Positions 19,602 through 30,293 of a stretch of DNA of 64,000 nt are shown piece by piece. The notes beneath the pieces were generated by a model, which saw only the letters and a program-made list of their open reading frames with translations, was not told the DNA's origin and ran no database searches. A program made the position numbers and the translations under genes. Every line of letters begins with the position of its first letter. Position 1 is the first letter of the stretch. Origin of the DNA: Gammaproteobacteria bacterium (lineage in GTDB: Bacteria; Pseudomonadota; Gammaproteobacteria; SZUA-140); NCBI GenBank assembly GCA_016218365.1, contig JACREF010000025.1, positions 30,880 through 94,879 of the forward strand, given 5' to 3'.

Positions 19602-19745
19602 CAGGCTGTTGAAAAACAGCCTGCGTGCGGCGCAAGGACGCGCCGCCATTTTTCAAACCGGGTTTATCTACTTGAAAAACATCCTGCTAGCAGAATGCTG
19701 AAAAATTTTTGCTTTGCTCCAGGCTGTTTTTCAACAACCTGCTAG
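19598..19745. mobile_element. Two tandem CTAG-flanked palindromic mini-elements between M16 protease and lpxB
   Basis: CTAG occurs at 19598-19601, 19687-19690 and 19742-19745. Between them lie an 85-bp unit (19602-19686) and a 51-bp unit (19691-19741). The outermost ends are 22-bp inverted repeats (CAGGCTGTTGAAAAA...) with one mismatch. The first unit contains a 10-bp stem with a GAAA loop and a 7-bp stem GCGGCGC/GCGCCGC followed by ATTTTT, so it may end transcription of the protease. Both flanking genes take their TAG stop from the outer CTAGs. Confidence 0.8.
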
Positions 19746-20896
19746 GGGGGTGTCGCGGCAAGCTCGAGAATGGCGCGGGCGGCGCTGTTGCCGGCATCCT
19801 GGCGCAACAAGTGGTGCAGGCGAGTGAACTCCTGCTGCATCTGACCCACCACCTCTGGCTCATCGAGAAACTGGATCAGCATTTCCCCCATGGTCTCGGG
19901 GCGTATGCGATCCTGGATGTATTCCGGGACCAGTGTCTGGGCGGACAACAGGTTGGGCAGTGAAAAATGCCTGACCTTGACCAGACGACGGGCGATCGCA
20001 TACGTCAGCGTCGATACTCGATAGGCCACCACCATCGGCCGCTTCAACAACATGGCCTCCAACGCGGCGGTGCCACAGGCCAGCAATACGGCATCCGCAG
20101 CACACATCGCCTCATGCGACTGACCGATGAACAAACGTACCGGCAGCTGAGGTGCGAGGACACTCAGCCGTTGTGAAAAATAGTCGCGGTGTGACCCACT
20201 GATCAGTGGGACGATAAATTCAACATCGGGACGTTGGCGGCAACACCACAGTGCGGTCCTGATGAAATCATCGGTCAGGGCACGGACCTCGCTGCTGCGA
20301 CTGCCAGGCAACAGGGCAACCACCCTGGCGTCAGGGCTCAGGTTCAATGTGCGACGCGCGGCATGTCGATCAGGTAGCAAATCAATCATGTCGGCCAGCG
20401 GGTGGCCAACAAAGCGCACCGGAATGTTGTACCCCTGGTAAAAGGCCTCCTCGAAGGGAAACAGGGTCAGCATCAGATCGACACTGCGGGCGATCTTATG
20501 CAATCGATAACGACGCCAGGCCCAGACCGACGGGCTGACATAGTGCACCGTAGTGATACCAGCCCGCTTCAATCTCGACTCAAGGCCAAGATTGAAATCA
20601 GGGGCGTCGACACCGATGAAGATATCCGGCGGATCGGCGATCAATTGCCGGGCCAGCCGATTACGGGCGCGCAGCAGCTCGGGGTAGCGTCCCAGCACCT
20701 CGGTCAGTCCCATCACCGCCAGCCGCTCCAGCGGATACAGACCCTGACAACCCTGCTCCAGCATGCGCGGACCGGCAATGCCGACAAAACTGATCTCCGG
20801 GTGCAGTACACGCAATGCGCGCATCAGATTGGCTGCCAGCAGGTCACCGGAGGTCTCCCCGGCCACGATGCCGATGCGCAGCGGCTTACTCATCAC
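19742..20896 (-). CDS. lpxB: Lipid A disaccharide synthase
   Basis: Glycosyltransferase that joins UDP-2,3-diacylglucosamine and lipid X to make lipid A disaccharide at the inner membrane. The start KPLRIGIVAGETSGDLLAAN holds the family GE(A/T)SGD motif, and GSRSSEV and the C-terminal NLL..Q.LVPE segment fit. The 384 residues are normal. It is the last gene of the lpxD-fabZ-lpxA-lpxB run and is convergent with the M16 protease; its TAG lies in the edge of the repeat element. Confidence 0.97.
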   Translation of the reverse strand: MMSKPLRIGIVAGETSGDLLAANLMRALRVLHPEISFVGIAGPRMLEQGCQGLYPLERLAVMGLTEVLGRYPELLRARNRLARQLIADPPDIFIGVDAPDFNLGLESRLKRAGITTVHYVSPSVWAWRRYRLHKIARSVDLMLTLFPFEEAFYQGYNIPVRFVGHPLADMIDLLPDRHAARRTLNLSPDARVVALLPGSRSSEVRALTDDFIRTALWCCRQRPDVEFIVPLISGSHRDYFSQRLSVLAPQLPVRLFIGQSHEAMCAADAVLLACGTAALEAMLLKRPMVVAYRVSTLTYAIARRLVKVRHFSLPNLLSAQTLVPEYIQDRIRPETMGEMLIQFLDEPEVVGQMQQEFTRLHHLLRQDAGNSAARAILELAATPP

Positions 20897-20920
20897 CTGA
20901 AATCCGGCTACAACACGTGC

Positions 20921-21691
20921 TCAGCGCACGATGCCACGGCTGGCCTGACGCAGGAAGTCAGTCAGATAATTCAGTTCCGGGCATCCTGGGTCGAGACTGG
21001 AGATCGCAGCGATCGCCTCCTCCACCGGCAGCCCGGATTTATACAGCAGCTTGTAGGACTGGCGCAGCAGCCGCAGTACCTCCGGGCTGAAACCACGCCG
21101 CTTCAGGCCTTCAGTGTTCAGGCCATGAGGCGCGGCCATGTGGCCGGATACCAGCACGTAGGGCGGAACATCCTTGGAGATCACGCTGCCCATGGCGGTA
21201 AAGCAGTGGGCGCCGATCTTGCAAAATTGATGGACCAGCGTAAACCCGCCGAGGATCGCATGATCACCGACCATGACATGGCCGGCAATCGAGGCATTAT
21301 TGGAAAATATCGTGTGATTGCCGACCTCGCAATCATGGGCAATATGGGCGCCGATCATGATCCAGTTATCATTACCGAGCCGGGTGATGCCGCGATCCTG
21401 TGTGGTACCGCGATTTACCGTGACGTATTCGCGGAAGACATTGCGATCACCGATCTCCAGGTAGGTCGGCTCGCCGGCGTACTTCTTGTCCTGGGGGGCA
21501 TCGCCAATGGAACAGAACTGGAAGAAACGGTTTTCGGTACCGATCCGGCTCGGGCCGCGGATCACCACATGCGGGCCGATGACACAGCCGTCCCCAATCT
21601 CGACCCCGGGGCCAATGATGCTGTAAGGCCCGACCTCAACCCCCCTGCCCAGTCGTGCATCCGCATCAACTTGCGCCGTCGGGTGAATCAA
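20921..21691 (-). CDS. lpxA: UDP-N-acetylglucosamine acyltransferase
   Basis: First step of lipid A synthesis, a left-handed beta-helix of hexapeptide repeats. The catalytic His is in HIAHDC (residue 119 with this start). The ORF track begins at an ATG 45 bp inside fabZ, but the family N-terminus ([14 protein letters not shown]) begins at a TTG at 21691 that overlaps the fabZ TGA as TTGA, with AAGGA upstream. That gives 256 residues, near the usual 260. Translational coupling to fabZ is likely. Confidence 0.95.
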   Translation of the reverse strand: MIHPTAQVDADARLGRGVEVGPYSIIGPGVEIGDGCVIGPHVVIRGPSRIGTENRFFQFCSIGDAPQDKKYAGEPTYLEIGDRNVFREYVTVNRGTTQDRGITRLGNDNWIMIGAHIAHDCEVGNHTIFSNNASIAGHVMVGDHAILGGFTLVHQFCKIGAHCFTAMGSVISKDVPPYVLVSGHMAAPHGLNTEGLKRRGFSPEVLRLLRQSYKLLYKSGLPVEEAIAAISSLDPGCPELNYLTDFLRQASRGIVR

Positions 21692-22170
21692 GCTTCGAGT
21701 TCCTTGGCTGCACACATGATCTTTGCACTGCACACCAGCTCGCCATCGACCATTGCCGTGGCGTCGAAGCGCCAGATATTGCGCACCGCGCGGATCACCT
21801 GTACCTCGATGATCAGCTGATCACCCGGTTCCACCGGTTTTTTGAAACGCGCCTCGTCGATTCCAACAAAATAATACAGAAAGCCGTTTTCCGGCGTGGT
21901 GTGGGTACTCTGTGAGGCCAGCAATCCTGTGGCCTGCGCCATGGCCTCCAGGATCAATACCCCCGGCATCACCGGCCGCACCGGAAAATGCCCGGGAAAA
22001 TACGGTTCGTTGATGGTGACATTCTTCAGCGCTGTCAGCGAAACGCCCGGATTGACGCTCAGCACCTTGTCGACCAGCAGGAACGGATAACGATGCGGCA
22101 GGTGCTTCAGGATCTCATGGATATCCATCGTCCCGAGGGCGGATCCATCGTTAATACTTTTATCATTCAT
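21688..22170 (-). CDS. fabZ: 3-hydroxyacyl-ACP dehydratase
   Basis: Hot-dog-fold dehydratase for fatty acid elongation. The core [20 protein letters not shown] and the active site with His61 in [12 protein letters not shown] and Glu75 in LILEAMAQ are present. It has 160 residues, slightly long because of a 14-residue N-terminal stretch; a later ATG at MDIHEIL (22128) is an alternative. It lies between lpxD and lpxA in the usual order, where its level balances lipid A against phospholipid. Confidence 0.96.
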   Translation of the reverse strand: MNDKSINDGSALGTMDIHEILKHLPHRYPFLLVDKVLSVNPGVSLTALKNVTINEPYFPGHFPVRPVMPGVLILEAMAQATGLLASQSTHTTPENGFLYYFVGIDEARFKKPVEPGDQLIIEVQVIRAVRNIWRFDATAMVDGELVCSAKIMCAAKELEA

Positions 22171-22181
22171 TAAGTTGGGCT

Positions 22182-23213
22182 CTACTTATTATGCAGTTTA
22201 TCGGTTCCCGCAGTCTCCAGCCGTCTGACCCTGTCCGCAAGGTCATCAAGCTGGCGGTAACGGGCGGCGTTTCGCTTCCATTTGGCATTCTCCTCGACCG
22301 GTATCCCGGACGAGTAGACACCGGGATGCCGTATCGAATGGGTCACCATGCTCATACCGGTGATCTGCACGTCATCACTAATCTCCAGATGACCCACTAT
22401 ACCGACACAGCCACCGATGGCGCAACGCGCACCGATACGGGTGCTGCCGGCAACCGCGGTGCAGGCAGCGATTGCGGTATGGGCGCCGATCTGCACATTG
22501 TGGCCAATCTGTATCTGGTTATCCAGTTTAACACCATCATGTATCACGGTGTCTTCCAGCGCCCCGCGATCGATCGTTGTGTTGGCACCCACCTCAACAT
22601 CATTGCCGATGATGACGGCGCCGATCTGCGGGATCTTCAGCCACTCGCCATGATCCGGTGCAAATCCGAAGCCGTCGGCACCGAATACGCAACCAGGATG
22701 TATCAGGCAGCGCGCACCGACCTGTACTGTTCCGACCAGGGTGACGCTGGCCGCCAGCCTGCTGTCTCTGGCAACAGTGATCCGGCCGGACAGCGTGCAA
22801 CCCGGCCCGATGTAGACACCGGGGCCAATGTTGACCTCACTCCCCAGATAACAGTTCGCACCAACATAGGCCGTGGCATCGATGCTGGCGCCCGGCTCAA
22901 CAACCGCCCGCGGGTGTATCCCGGCGGTAAACGGTGCCGCCGGGTACAGGCACTGCGCCACGCGTGCGAATACCGCATAAGGATCCTGAACGACCCAGGC
23001 AGTGACTGGACACTCGGCGGCGTCCTGTTCACGCAGCAATACCGCGGCCGCGCGGGTATGTTTCAGATAGCGATGGTAATGGGTATTGGCCAGAAAGCTC
23101 AGCTCTGCGCCACCCGCCTGGTTCAAGGTGGCAATGCCGGCAATCGGTGTGCTGCCATCCCCGCGCAGCACACCGCCGAATTCCGTCACCAGATCTGCCA
23201 GACGTCGCGCCAC
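22182..23213 (-). CDS. lpxD: UDP-3-O-(3-hydroxyacyl)glucosamine N-acyltransferase
   Basis: Third lipid A step. An N-terminal uridine-binding domain is followed by a hexapeptide-repeat beta-helix ([20 protein letters not shown] and onward) and a C-terminal helix. The [19 protein letters not shown] segment and HNVQIGAH with the catalytic His are typical. The start is GTG, with AAGGCGG just upstream overlapping the end of skp. It has 343 residues. Confidence 0.97.
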   Translation of the reverse strand: MARRLADLVTEFGGVLRGDGSTPIAGIATLNQAGGAELSFLANTHYHRYLKHTRAAAVLLREQDAAECPVTAWVVQDPYAVFARVAQCLYPAAPFTAGIHPRAVVEPGASIDATAYVGANCYLGSEVNIGPGVYIGPGCTLSGRITVARDSRLAASVTLVGTVQVGARCLIHPGCVFGADGFGFAPDHGEWLKIPQIGAVIIGNDVEVGANTTIDRGALEDTVIHDGVKLDNQIQIGHNVQIGAHTAIAACTAVAGSTRIGARCAIGGCVGIVGHLEISDDVQITGMSMVTHSIRHPGVYSSGIPVEENAKWKRNAARYRQLDDLADRVRRLETAGTDKLHNK

Positions 23214-23223
23214 TGCCGCCGCC

Positions 23224-23751
23224 TTATTTTACCTTGTTGGTCTTCTTCAATTCATCCAATACCTGGCCGGTTATATCCAGCCCATCGTTGGCATAGGCAA
23301 TACCTTGATAGAGGATCAAATCAAAATGATCGCGCTTGCCGATAGCGACGATGGCCTGCTGGATCTGTTGCTGCAGGACTGCCATCATCTCGTTACGGCG
23401 ATTGCCGAGGTCCTCGGCAAATGCCTGCTGCTCCTGTCGCACCTTGCGCTGGCGGCCCAGCAGATCAGTGCCAAGCTTGGAACGTTCGGCTTCGGCCATG
23501 ATCGCGCCGTCCCGCGCCAGCCTTTCCTCGATCGCCTTCAGATCCTTGACCTCCTTGGTGATCCTCTCCTCCCGTTCGGAGAATTCCTTTTTCAGGATGT
23601 CAGAGCTGGCCTGGGCCTGCGGTGATTCTTCCAGTAATCGCGCCGCATCAACAAAACCGAACTTGAGTTCAGCCGCCGTCACCGTCGTCATGACAGCCAG
23701 ACCCAGCAGCAGCGCTAACAATAAGATTGACCTGTTCTTCAAGGTATTCAC
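23224..23751 (-). CDS. skp: Periplasmic chaperone Skp/OmpH
   Basis: Holds unfolded outer-membrane proteins on their way to the BAM complex. A signal peptide of about 26 residues ends at TVTAA, followed by the FVDAARLLEESP motif and a long charged coiled coil (about residues 45-115) that forms the tentacles. It has 175 residues. It sits 11 bp after bamA in the operon. Confidence 0.95.
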   Translation of the reverse strand: MNTLKNRSILLLALLLGLAVMTTVTAAELKFGFVDAARLLEESPQAQASSDILKKEFSEREERITKEVKDLKAIEERLARDGAIMAEAERSKLGTDLLGRQRKVRQEQQAFAEDLGNRRNEMMAVLQQQIQQAIVAIGKRDHFDLILYQGIAYANDGLDITGQVLDELKKTNKVK

Positions 23752-23762
23752 TCCAATAATGG

Positions 23763-26054
23763 TTAAAAGAAAAACGATCCCAGCATGAATTGAAAATGTT
23801 CTGTGTCGTCGCCGGCTCGCGCATTCAATGGCCAGGCATAGCTGAAGGTCATCGGTGCAATCGGGGTCAGCCAGATCGCGGCGATCCCGGCCGAGGCGCG
23901 CATCTCATCCCCCCGCACCCGCGACAGGCCATCGAATACATTACCAACATCGAAGAAAGTACTCAATCGGAAAGACTTGCTCTGGTCAGCAAAGGGTACC
24001 GGGAATACCAGCTCGACATTCCCTATCGTCTTCACGCTGCCGCCCTGCGCGATACCGTTGATGCTCGGGCCCAGCGAATTGCTGCGGTAACCACGCACTG
24101 ACTGACTGCCGCCGGCATAATAATTCTCGAAGAACGGCAGGCTGCTGGTATTGCCATAACTGTCGCCATAACCAACCTCACCCTTCACGACCAGCACCAG
24201 ATCACTGGTCAGCGGCATAAAGCGCAGGGCACGGCCACCAATCTTGTAAAATTCCAGGCCACTGCCCGGCAACGCCATGTCCATCGACAATGAAACCAGG
24301 CTGCCGGAATCGGCAAAGATGGTCCGGTTGCGGGTATCATGCGACCAACCCGCTGTCAGGTTATACATATCATAATGGCTGGTATTCTGGTCCAGATACG
24401 AAACATAGACCAGCGGTGTACTGGCACTGGTGTTGATCTGGGTGTTCTCGTAACCCAGCGACACATCGGCATTATCATATTCATTGAGCGGGACCCCGTA
24501 GCTGATCGCGCCGCCATAGACATCGGTGGTATAGGCCGCGACATTGGCCGCTGATGAATCCGTGGTACGGTAATAGGCCTTGAAGCCACGACTGACACCA
24601 TTATCCGTGTAATAGGGATTGGTGTAGGAAAAACTGTAGATGGTATTGACCGAGCTGTTATTGATGTTGGCTGAGACCTTGGTGCCATTGCCGAGGAAGT
24701 TGTCCTGGCTGATGCTGGCATTGACCAGAAATCCTTCCGCCTGCGAATAGCCCATGCCTGCCATCAACGTGCCCGATGGCCGCTCCTTGACCGACACATT
24801 CAGGTCCACCTGATCATCGACGCCCGGCACCGCCGGGGTCTCGACATTGACGTCCTCGAGATAACCCAGACGCTGCAGGCGTACCCGTGAGCGTTTGACG
24901 TTGTCGGTCGAGATCCACCCCCCCTCCATCTGTCGCATCTCGCGCCGCAGCACCTCATCCTTGGTCTTGTCATTGCCGGTGATAACAATCTTGCGGACAT
25001 AGACCCGCTTCCCCGGAGTAACAAACAACGTCAGGCGTACGGTATTTTTCTCATCATTGATCTCCGGGATGGTATTGACGTTGGAGAATGCATAACCTTC
25101 CCGGCCCAGGCGCTCGCCGATGGCTGCGGCGCTTTCCGTTGCGGCACGGCGCGAGAACACATCGCCGGCCTTGATCTTTACCAGCGCAGCCAGCTCATCA
25201 CGGGGCAGCACCAGATCGCCGGACAGCGTGACATCCTCAACCGAGTAACGATCACCTTCGTGGACATTGACGGTAATATAGATGCCCTTCTTGTCCGGGG
25301 TGATCGCCACCTGGGTAGACTCGATGGCGAAGGCGATATAACCCTGGTCAAGATAAAAAGACCTCAGGTTCTCGAGATCCGCTGACAGCTTGATCTTTGA
25401 ATACTGATCATCGCTGGAAAAAACCCCGGCATCCTTGTCACTGCGCAACTGAAACTGTTGTAACAGCTCTTTTTCAGCGAAGGCGCTGCTGCCAACAATC
25501 TTGATGCGGCGGATCTTGGCAACCTTGCCTTCCTTGATGTCTATCTCGAGATCAACCCGGTTATTGTCCTTGGCCACGACACTGGACTTGATCTGTACTG
25601 CATACTTGCCCTGAGAGTAATATTGCCGCTCAAGTTCACGTTCGATCCGGTCCAGCGCCGAGCGATTGAAGATCTCCCCTTCCTCCAGACCGATCGACTT
25701 CAGCGCCTGTTTGAGCTGGTCACTTTCAATATCCTTGTTTCCGGAGATCGTGATCTTGGATATTGATGGCCGTTCGACCACCTTGATAATCAGCGCATCA
25801 CCGTCGCGCGACAGTGCGATGTCGTTAAAAAAGCCGCTCTTGAACAGATCATGCAACAACTGATCCGACAGCTGATCACTATACTGGCCACCCACCTGCA
25901 GCGGCAGGTAGCCCAGGGCGGTGTCCCGCGACACCTTTTTCAGGCCCTCGAAACGGATCTCCTGAATCACGAACTGCTCTGCCGCAGCGGTCGGGCCGCC
26001 GTAGATCAACATCAATGATAGGCCTAGTATGGTTATTATTCTGCTTAACATCAT
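23763..26054 (-). CDS. bamA: Outer membrane assembly factor BamA
   Basis: Central Omp85 protein that folds and inserts beta-barrels. A signal peptide of about 25 residues is followed by five POTRA domains (about 25-425) and the 16-strand barrel (about 430-763). The VRGY motif of the L6 loop is present (VRGYRSNSLGP), and the chain ends in a run of aromatics with a C-terminal Phe, the outer-membrane sorting signal. It starts 6 bp after rseP. Confidence 0.98.
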   Translation of the reverse strand: MMLSRIITILGLSLMLIYGGPTAAAEQFVIQEIRFEGLKKVSRDTALGYLPLQVGGQYSDQLSDQLLHDLFKSGFFNDIALSRDGDALIIKVVERPSISKITISGNKDIESDQLKQALKSIGLEEGEIFNRSALDRIERELERQYYSQGKYAVQIKSSVVAKDNNRVDLEIDIKEGKVAKIRRIKIVGSSAFAEKELLQQFQLRSDKDAGVFSSDDQYSKIKLSADLENLRSFYLDQGYIAFAIESTQVAITPDKKGIYITVNVHEGDRYSVEDVTLSGDLVLPRDELAALVKIKAGDVFSRRAATESAAAIGERLGREGYAFSNVNTIPEINDEKNTVRLTLFVTPGKRVYVRKIVITGNDKTKDEVLRREMRQMEGGWISTDNVKRSRVRLQRLGYLEDVNVETPAVPGVDDQVDLNVSVKERPSGTLMAGMGYSQAEGFLVNASISQDNFLGNGTKVSANINNSSVNTIYSFSYTNPYYTDNGVSRGFKAYYRTTDSSAANVAAYTTDVYGGAISYGVPLNEYDNADVSLGYENTQINTSASTPLVYVSYLDQNTSHYDMYNLTAGWSHDTRNRTIFADSGSLVSLSMDMALPGSGLEFYKIGGRALRFMPLTSDLVLVVKGEVGYGDSYGNTSSLPFFENYYAGGSQSVRGYRSNSLGPSINGIAQGGSVKTIGNVELVFPVPFADQSKSFRLSTFFDVGNVFDGLSRVRGDEMRASAGIAAIWLTPIAPMTFSYAWPLNARAGDDTEHFQFMLGSFFF

Positions 26055-26060
26055 TGATCA

Positions 26061-27428
26061 TCAAGTGAAAAATCGGGCGATGTCATTATAAAAGGCCAAC
26101 CCCATTAATGCGACCAGAATCGCAATACCGATACGTTGCCCCAGCATCTGGGCATGGTCGGAGACCGGGCTACCCTTGACCATCTCGATCAGATAGAAAA
26201 AGAGGTGGCCGCCATCCAGCACCGGGATCGGCAGCAGGTTCAGGATCGCCAGGCTGATGCTGATCAGGGCCAGAAAACCGCAATATGACACCACACCGGC
26301 GCTGGCCGAGGAACCGGCATACTGGGCGATGCTGATCGGCCCACTGATCGATGAGGCCGGCACATCACCAAACAGCATATTGAACAGCATCCGCAGCGTC
26401 AGCCGGCTCATGGCCCAGGTCTTGTCCAGCGCCGCCCCGAGCGCCGCGAACGGTCCGTACCGTTCCGTCACCTGCAGACTGTTGTCTGCTACCCGCTCCG
26501 GTATCCGCACCGAGGCACCAATCCGGCCCGCAGGTTGACCATCGACCTGATGCGTATCCGGTGTCAGGCTCATCGCCATGATCTGGCCGGAGCGCTCCAC
26601 GGTGACCTGGATCGCCTGCCCGGGTCGGGCCCGCACATAACTGACCCAGTGCTCCCAGTCTTCGATGCCCTGTCCATCGGCCTGCAGGATACGGTCGGCC
26701 GCCCTGAGTCCGGCGCGCTGGGCCGGACTGCCCGCCTCGACATGGTCGAGGACCGGTGGAATCAGTGGCCGGTAGGGGTGGATACCGATACTGTTCAGCA
26801 GATCTTCGCGGTTCAGTGTCGCGCCGACAGCAGAAAAATCCAGCACCTTGTCCAGCACACGGCCGTCACGCTCACGGATCCCGATGTTAACCGGCCGTAG
26901 CGCCAGACTCTGCTCGGTCAGGGAGGTGTACACGCCGCGCCAGCTCAGCACGTCCTCGTCACCGACGCGGGTGATCATATCACCGTCGTGCAGCCCGGCC
27001 TGTGCGGCCAGCGACCCGGCATCAATCTTGCCCACCAGCGGCTTGACGCCGGGGATGCCGAGCATGAACACCAGCCAGAAGGCGAGGATCGCCAGCAGCA
27101 GATTGGATAGCGGACCGGCGGCGACGATCGCAAACCGCGCCCATACCGGTTTGCGATTGAAGGCCCGGTCCAACTCGTGTTCCGCGACCTCACCCTCCCG
27201 CTCATCAAGCATGCGCACGTAACCGCCCAGCGGGATCGCGGCGATGACATATTCGGTCTGGTCCGCACCACGTCTCCAGCTCAGCAATGGCTTGCCAAAG
27301 CCGATCGAGAAACGCAGCACCTTGACGCCGCAACGGCGCGCCACCCAGTAGTGACCAAACTCGTGGACCGTCACCAGGATACCGATGGCGATGATAAACC
27401 ACAGCACCGACAGCAATACTGTACTCAT
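26061..27428 (-). CDS. rseP: Site-2 protease RseP
   Basis: Inner-membrane zinc protease that cleaves RseA to release sigma-E and clears signal-peptide remnants. HEFGH (His22, Glu23, His26) lies in the first helix; two PDZ domains lie in the periplasmic loop (about 115-310); [13 protein letters not shown] supplies the third ligand. It has 455 residues. It overlaps dxr by 4 bp and lies directly before bamA, linking envelope stress sensing to BAM. Confidence 0.97.
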   Translation of the reverse strand: MSTVLLSVLWFIIAIGILVTVHEFGHYWVARRCGVKVLRFSIGFGKPLLSWRRGADQTEYVIAAIPLGGYVRMLDEREGEVAEHELDRAFNRKPVWARFAIVAAGPLSNLLLAILAFWLVFMLGIPGVKPLVGKIDAGSLAAQAGLHDGDMITRVGDEDVLSWRGVYTSLTEQSLALRPVNIGIRERDGRVLDKVLDFSAVGATLNREDLLNSIGIHPYRPLIPPVLDHVEAGSPAQRAGLRAADRILQADGQGIEDWEHWVSYVRARPGQAIQVTVERSGQIMAMSLTPDTHQVDGQPAGRIGASVRIPERVADNSLQVTERYGPFAALGAALDKTWAMSRLTLRMLFNMLFGDVPASSISGPISIAQYAGSSASAGVVSYCGFLALISISLAILNLLPIPVLDGGHLFFYLIEMVKGSPVSDHAQMLGQRIGIAILVALMGLAFYNDIARFFT

Positions 27429-28618
27429 GCGCTGGCCGCCCCGCTGCCGGTCGGCAGCATCTGCTGCGCCTGGCGGCGCGCCAGATCATCATCGGCCAAC
27501 ACCACCGTCAGTGACGAGGCGTCATGGATGGTGCAGTGGTCCAGCACCTGTTCAACGATGCGGGCAATGTCGGTAAACGGGATCAGGCCGGCAAGAAAGG
27601 CCTGCACCGCCACCTCATTGGCCGCATTCAGGATCGCCGGCGCGGTGCCACCGCGCGTCGCTGCCTCAAAGGCCAGGCGCAGACACGGGAAACGCAGCAG
27701 GTCCGGGGCCTCGAAACTCAGCTGCCCGATCTGGAAGATATCCAGGCGCTGGGCCCCTGAATCAAAACGTTCCGGCCAGGCCAGCGCATGGGCGATTGGT
27801 ATCCGCATGTCCGCGCTGCCGAGCTGGGCCAGCACTGAACCATCCTGGTATTCAACCATCGAATGGATGATGCTTTGCGGGTGGATGACCACCTGGATCG
27901 CTTGCGGTGTCGTCGCAAACAGATGACAGGCCTCGATGACCTCCAGCCCCTTGTTCATCATCGTCGCCGAATCAACCGAGATCTTGCGCCCCATGCTCCA
28001 GTTTGGATGGGCGCAGGCCTCGGCCGGCGTGACCCGGCGCAGCTCATGCGGGGCGGTGGTGCGAAACGGTCCACCGGATGCGGTCAGCAGGATGCGTCGC
28101 ACCCCGACCTGCGCCAGGCCGTCACGGTAGCCCGGGGGCAGGCACTGGAAGATGGCATTGTGTTCACTGTCGATCGGCAGCAGCTCTGCACCATGGTTGC
28201 GCACCTCCTCCATGAACAGGGCACCGGACATCACCAGCGCTTCCTTGTTGGCGAGCAATATCCGTTTGCCGGCACGCACCGCGGCCAGCGTCGGCACCAG
28301 TCCGGCACTGCCAACGATCGCGGCCATCACATAATCGGTCTCGGCACAGGCCGCGACCTGCTGCAGACCATCGACACCACTCAGCACCGTGACCTCGCTG
28401 CCTGCAGCGCGCAGACGGGTGGCCAGCAGCTCTGCGGCCTGCGGCGCGGCCAGCACCGCGAACTGCGGGCGATGTTCCAGACATTGCCGGTACAGACCCT
28501 CGACATTGTCATTGGCCGTCAGGGCGACGACGCGATAACGATCACGGTGACGCGCCACAACATCCAGCGTGCTCTGCCCGATCGAGCCGGTGGCCCCGAG
28601 TACCGTGATGCCAATCAT
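27425..28618 (-). CDS. dxr: 1-deoxy-D-xylulose 5-phosphate reductoisomerase
   Basis: Second enzyme of the MEP isoprenoid pathway, forming 2-C-methyl-erythritol 4-phosphate with NADPH. The start [17 protein letters not shown] is the cofactor motif, NKEALVMSG and [12 protein letters not shown] the metal and substrate segments, and TASGGPF is also present. It has 397 residues. It overlaps cdsA and rseP by 4 bp each (ATGA). Confidence 0.98.
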   Translation of the reverse strand: MIGITVLGATGSIGQSTLDVVARHRDRYRVVALTANDNVEGLYRQCLEHRPQFAVLAAPQAAELLATRLRAAGSEVTVLSGVDGLQQVAACAETDYVMAAIVGSAGLVPTLAAVRAGKRILLANKEALVMSGALFMEEVRNHGAELLPIDSEHNAIFQCLPPGYRDGLAQVGVRRILLTASGGPFRTTAPHELRRVTPAEACAHPNWSMGRKISVDSATMMNKGLEVIEACHLFATTPQAIQVVIHPQSIIHSMVEYQDGSVLAQLGSADMRIPIAHALAWPERFDSGAQRLDIFQIGQLSFEAPDLLRFPCLRLAFEAATRGGTAPAILNAANEVAVQAFLAGLIPFTDIARIVEQVLDHCTIHDASSLTVVLADDDLARRQAQQMLPTGSGAASA

Positions 28619-29457
28619 GCCGCACCACCATCTGCCAGCAGCACCAGCAAACCGAGGGTAAACAGCGGCGCCGCCGCCGTCAGGCTGTCGATACGATCGA
28701 GGATCCCGCCATGCCCCGGCAGCACGCTGCCACTGTCCTTGACGCCCGACAACCGTTTGACGACACTCTCAAACAGGTCACCGACGACCGAGATGATGAC
28801 GGTCAGCAGGCACAGCACGAAGATCAGCACACCGCCACCAACACTGCCGGCCAGCAGCAGCGCCGTGGCCAGGGCCAGTGGCAACGTCAGCACCAGGCCG
28901 CCGAAGACACCCTCCCAGCTCTTGCCAGGGCTGATGTGGACGGCCAGTTTGCGGCGCCCCCAGCGCCGGCCGGCAAAATAGGCCCCAGTATCCGCGCCCC
29001 ACACCAGCAGCATCAACAGCAACACCAGCACCCTGCCATCCGGCAGACGTGTCAGCAGCGCCATGATGCCGAGCCAGCATGGCAACAGCACGATCAGGCC
29101 GACCACCGTGCCGAACCATAATGGTGGCCGGCTGGCATGCAGATGGCCATGACGCTGGTAATACTGCAGCCACGCCATCACCACGAGCCAGAACAGCGTC
29201 GCCAGCGCCAGACAGATCATCGTCATTGTGAGGTCGGTCATCACCCAGGCCATGATCCCAAGCGTGACGATCAGCACGAAGATATAGGCAAGACGGTCCT
29301 GGGTACGCCGCAGGCCGGCCAGCGCCGACCACTCCCAGCCCGCCAGGCAGATCAGCGCGGCAAACAGCAGCGATAACAATGATGGCGGGAGAAGGAACAA
29401 CGCTGCAAGAAACAGCGGTGCCAGCACGGCGGCGGTCAGGATGCGATGCTTAAGCAC
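28615..29457 (-). CDS. cdsA: Phosphatidate cytidylyltransferase
   Basis: Makes CDP-diacylglycerol from phosphatidate and CTP, the branch point of phospholipid synthesis. A polytopic membrane protein of 280 residues with about eight helices. The C-terminal family signature is visible: [21 protein letters not shown] then [14 protein letters not shown]. It overlaps uppS by 8 bp and dxr by 4 bp. Confidence 0.97.
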   Translation of the reverse strand: MLKHRILTAAVLAPLFLAALFLLPPSLLSLLFAALICLAGWEWSALAGLRRTQDRLAYIFVLIVTLGIMAWVMTDLTMTMICLALATLFWLVVMAWLQYYQRHGHLHASRPPLWFGTVVGLIVLLPCWLGIMALLTRLPDGRVLVLLLMLLVWGADTGAYFAGRRWGRRKLAVHISPGKSWEGVFGGLVLTLPLALATALLLAGSVGGGVLIFVLCLLTVIISVVGDLFESVVKRLSGVKDSGSVLPGHGGILDRIDSLTAAAPLFTLGLLVLLADGGAA

Positions 29458-30214
29458 TGTTGAGTTGTCTCAGCTGTTCACTGGTACGACCGAAGCGGCG
29501 CTCGCGCTGTGCATACCAGCCCAGCGCCTGATCAAAGGCCTGGCGATCGAAATCAGGCCACAAGGTAGCGGTAAAATACAATTCGGTGTAGGCCAGCTGC
29601 CACAACAGGAAATTACTGATGCGTTGCTCGCCACCGGTACGAATGAACAGATCCGGTTCAGGAAGGTTCGCCAGTTCCAGCGCCCCGGCCAGCCGCCGTT
29701 CATCGATGTCAGCAACACCCAGTTCACCACGCTGCACCTGGCCACACAGGGCCTTTACCGCCTGGGTGATGTCCCAGCGCCCACCATAATTGGCGGCGAT
29801 CGACAGTAGCAGGCCATCATTGGCCGCCGTGGCACGTTCCGCGCGTTCGATACGCGCAGTCAACCCGGGGCCGAATGCCGAGCGATCACCGATGAAACAC
29901 ACGCGGACATTGTTGTGCTGCAGCTCACCGACCTCACGCTCCAGCGCCGCGCTGAACAGATCCATCAGCAGGCCGACCTCCTCCTCGGGACGTTGCCAGT
30001 TTTCGCTGCTGAAGGCGAACAGTGTCAGCGCGCCAATGCCACGTTCGCGGCAGGCGACGACAATATTGCGCACCGCCTCGACCCCGGCCTTGTGGCCGAC
30101 AAAGCGCGGCATCAGCCGGCGCCGGGCCCAGCGGCCGTTGCCATCCATGATGATGGCGACATGGGAAGGCAGTCGTGTGGGAGATGATGCTGAGGGATCG
30201 TCCGCTGCACTCAT
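29450..30214 (-). CDS. uppS: Undecaprenyl diphosphate synthase
   Basis: cis-Prenyltransferase that makes the C55 carrier for peptidoglycan and O-antigen. The family start [16 protein letters not shown] holds the catalytic Asp24, and FSSENWQRP and the [15 protein letters not shown] signature follow. It has 254 residues. It is separated from frr by 79 bp that contain a repeat remnant. Confidence 0.98.
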   Translation of the reverse strand: MSAADDPSASSPTRLPSHVAIIMDGNGRWARRRLMPRFVGHKAGVEAVRNIVVACRERGIGALTLFAFSSENWQRPEEEVGLLMDLFSAALEREVGELQHNNVRVCFIGDRSAFGPGLTARIERAERATAANDGLLLSIAANYGGRWDITQAVKALCGQVQRGELGVADIDERRLAGALELANLPEPDLFIRTGGEQRISNFLLWQLAYTELYFTATLWPDFDRQAFDQALGWYAQRERRFGRTSEQLRQLNSA

Positions 30215-30242
30215 GTATATCTGTCCAAGTCACCGATCAACA

Positions 30243-30262
30243 TTAGCAGGCTGCTGAAAAAA
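30243..30262. repeat. Remnant of the CAGGCTGTTGAAAAA element
   Basis: TTAG followed by CAGGCTGCTGAAAA matches the edge of the elements at 14514 and 19602, including a YTAR tetranucleotide. The partner end is not visible in the 79-bp frr-uppS gap, so this is a remnant or solo end. Confidence 0.5.
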
Positions 30263-30293
30263 CGTTATCATCTGCGATCGGCCATCTGGCCGG

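Noticed and set aside
20402-21820. 472-residue plus-strand ORF over lpxB, lpxA and fabZ
   Set aside because: It lies antisense to three well-supported genes and shows no family features.
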